Assembly (NCBI GenBank): GCA_018873245.2 | Contig: JAEMBT020000008.1 | Coordinates: 1,240,001-1,304,000, forward strand | Direction: 5' to 3' | Length of the DNA stretch: 64,000 nt | DNA from: Archegozetes longisetosus | Taxonomy: Eukaryota > Arthropoda > Arachnida > Sarcoptiformes > Trhypochthoniidae | Shown: positions 63,315 through 64,000 of the stretch, piece after piece | Layout of the letters: each line of letters opens with the position of its first letter | How positions within the stretch are numbered: position 1 is the first letter of the stretch | Made by a program: the position numbers and the translations under genes | Notes under the pieces: model-generated | The model's input: the letters and a program-made list of their open reading frames with translations, nothing else | Told to the model about the DNA's origin: nothing | Databases searched by the model: none

Positions 63315-64000
63315 TTAAGAGAGAAGATCTGAAATGGTGAAAAACACTTATTAAAACTTTCAAATCGCTAGAAAGGAATGGAGAAATACCGGTTATTGTT
63401 TGTTCTTGACTTTTAACGGATCCGTCAGTTGTTGGAATAAAAGCATTAGATGTCACGTGGTTTGAATTAACGTCATCTAAATTAGGCGTCGAATAATTTA
63501 AGTTAATTAATTGTTCTAAAGAAGCGTTCACTTCTTGAGGGGGTCTTGGAGTTACAGAATTCAGTCCATTCAAGTCCAGTAGATTATCGACCGCTGGTTC
63601 TAATCGATGCTCGGGACTGAAAATCGTATTTAAGATTAGATTTAATTTAACGACTCAACAATCTAATGTTTAACTACCTGAAACTCTCGATATGATGATT
63701 GTTATTGTGAGAGCCATTGATAGTAGATATCTGGTCTTTCATATTCTGTAGAACAGCTCTATTGACATCTTCAACTAAATCAGGCTTTAGTTGAGGAGTC
63801 GGTAAAGTAGTTGTGATATCACTTTTCTTTATGATAACTAACTCGTCATCTTTTTCTCGTTCATCAGAATATTTTGATAATTCTTCGCTTCTTCCCTAGT
63901 CTTTTCAGGACTGCTGCCATTGGAATCACTCAGTTGTGGTTCTGGAGTTTCATTTGGGGAATTTGATGGCGAACTGCCTCTCGCTGTCTGACCCTTTCGA
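63315..64000 (-). CDS. 3' end of a Ser/Pro/Asn-rich, probably disordered protein (5' part outside window)
   Basis: The minus-strand exons are 64000-63678, 63616-63390 and 63328-63315, joined by two 61-nt GT-AG introns. The phases agree (2, then 1) and the protein ends TITDLLS. The middle exon carries LLDLN, a clathrin-box-like motif, and the segment PRPPQE. The first exon is rich in Ser, Pro, Glu and Asp. The low complexity and short linear motifs suggest the disordered tail of a larger adaptor, kinase or regulatory protein. I cannot name it. In the first exon the frame must change near 63890-63905: the segment with SNSPNETPEPQ and the segment with SEELSKYSDE are in different frames. That is either a frameshift, an assembly error or a tiny unrecognised intron. 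Confidence 0.65.

Noticed and set aside
1..64000. tRNA, rRNA or CRISPR arrays
   Set aside because: I looked for tRNA A/B box patterns and regularly spaced repeats on both strands and saw none that are convincing. A covariance-model scan would settle the tRNA question.

Overview
The window is AT-rich animal nuclear DNA with no prokaryotic operon signals. Several features point to an arthropod: spliced genes with very short (about 60-80 nt) GT-AG introns beside one gene with giant introns, many CT/GA, GT and AT microsatellites, Tc1/mariner-type transposon debris, and a lin-28 cold-shock core of the arthropod type. My best guess is an acariform mite or a related arachnid. That placement is an inference and no sequence feature proves it.

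Layout. (1) 1-1365, + strand: the 3' part of a gene for a single-pass membrane protein. It has an ectodomain, a Thr/Ser stalk, a membrane helix, and a cytoplasmic tail made of three repeats with a period of exactly 26 residues. (2) 1366-25100: about 24 kb with no gene I can support. It holds microsatellites, short degenerate repeats, a probable decayed reading frame (22465-22989, -) and one convincing isolated promoter plus mini-exon at 16866-16928. The reading phase of that mini-exon fits lin-28 exon 2. (3) 25050-44814, +: lin-28, four coding exons (253 aa) spread over 19.7 kb, with introns of 3.7, 13.4 and 1.8 kb. It encodes a cold-shock domain, two CCHC zinc knuckles and a long Ser/Glu-rich tail. 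(4) 49303-56330, +: the complete five-exon ASCC3 gene (2236 aa), a double-cassette Ski2-like helicase. (5) 56417-57825: a 1409-bp nested transposon composite. A fold-back element made of two inverted copies of a mariner 3' end carries a second, 853-bp element inserted exactly between AAA and TTT with no target-site duplication. (6) 58697-60049, +: an intronless type I membrane protein with three sushi/CCP domains. (7) 60050-63314: no supported gene. (8) 63315-64000, -: the 3' end of a gene for a Ser/Pro-rich, probably disordered protein with a clathrin-box-like motif. It leaves the window on the right and has an apparent frame break.

The genes look like unrelated neighbours, not a pathway. 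Two of them encode conserved RNA-metabolism proteins: lin-28 (let-7 precursor binding and developmental timing) and ASCC3 (ribosome quality control and alkylation repair). Two encode lineage-variable surface proteins. The most unusual structures are the nested transposon at 56.4-57.8 kb and the promoter organisation of the lin-28 locus.
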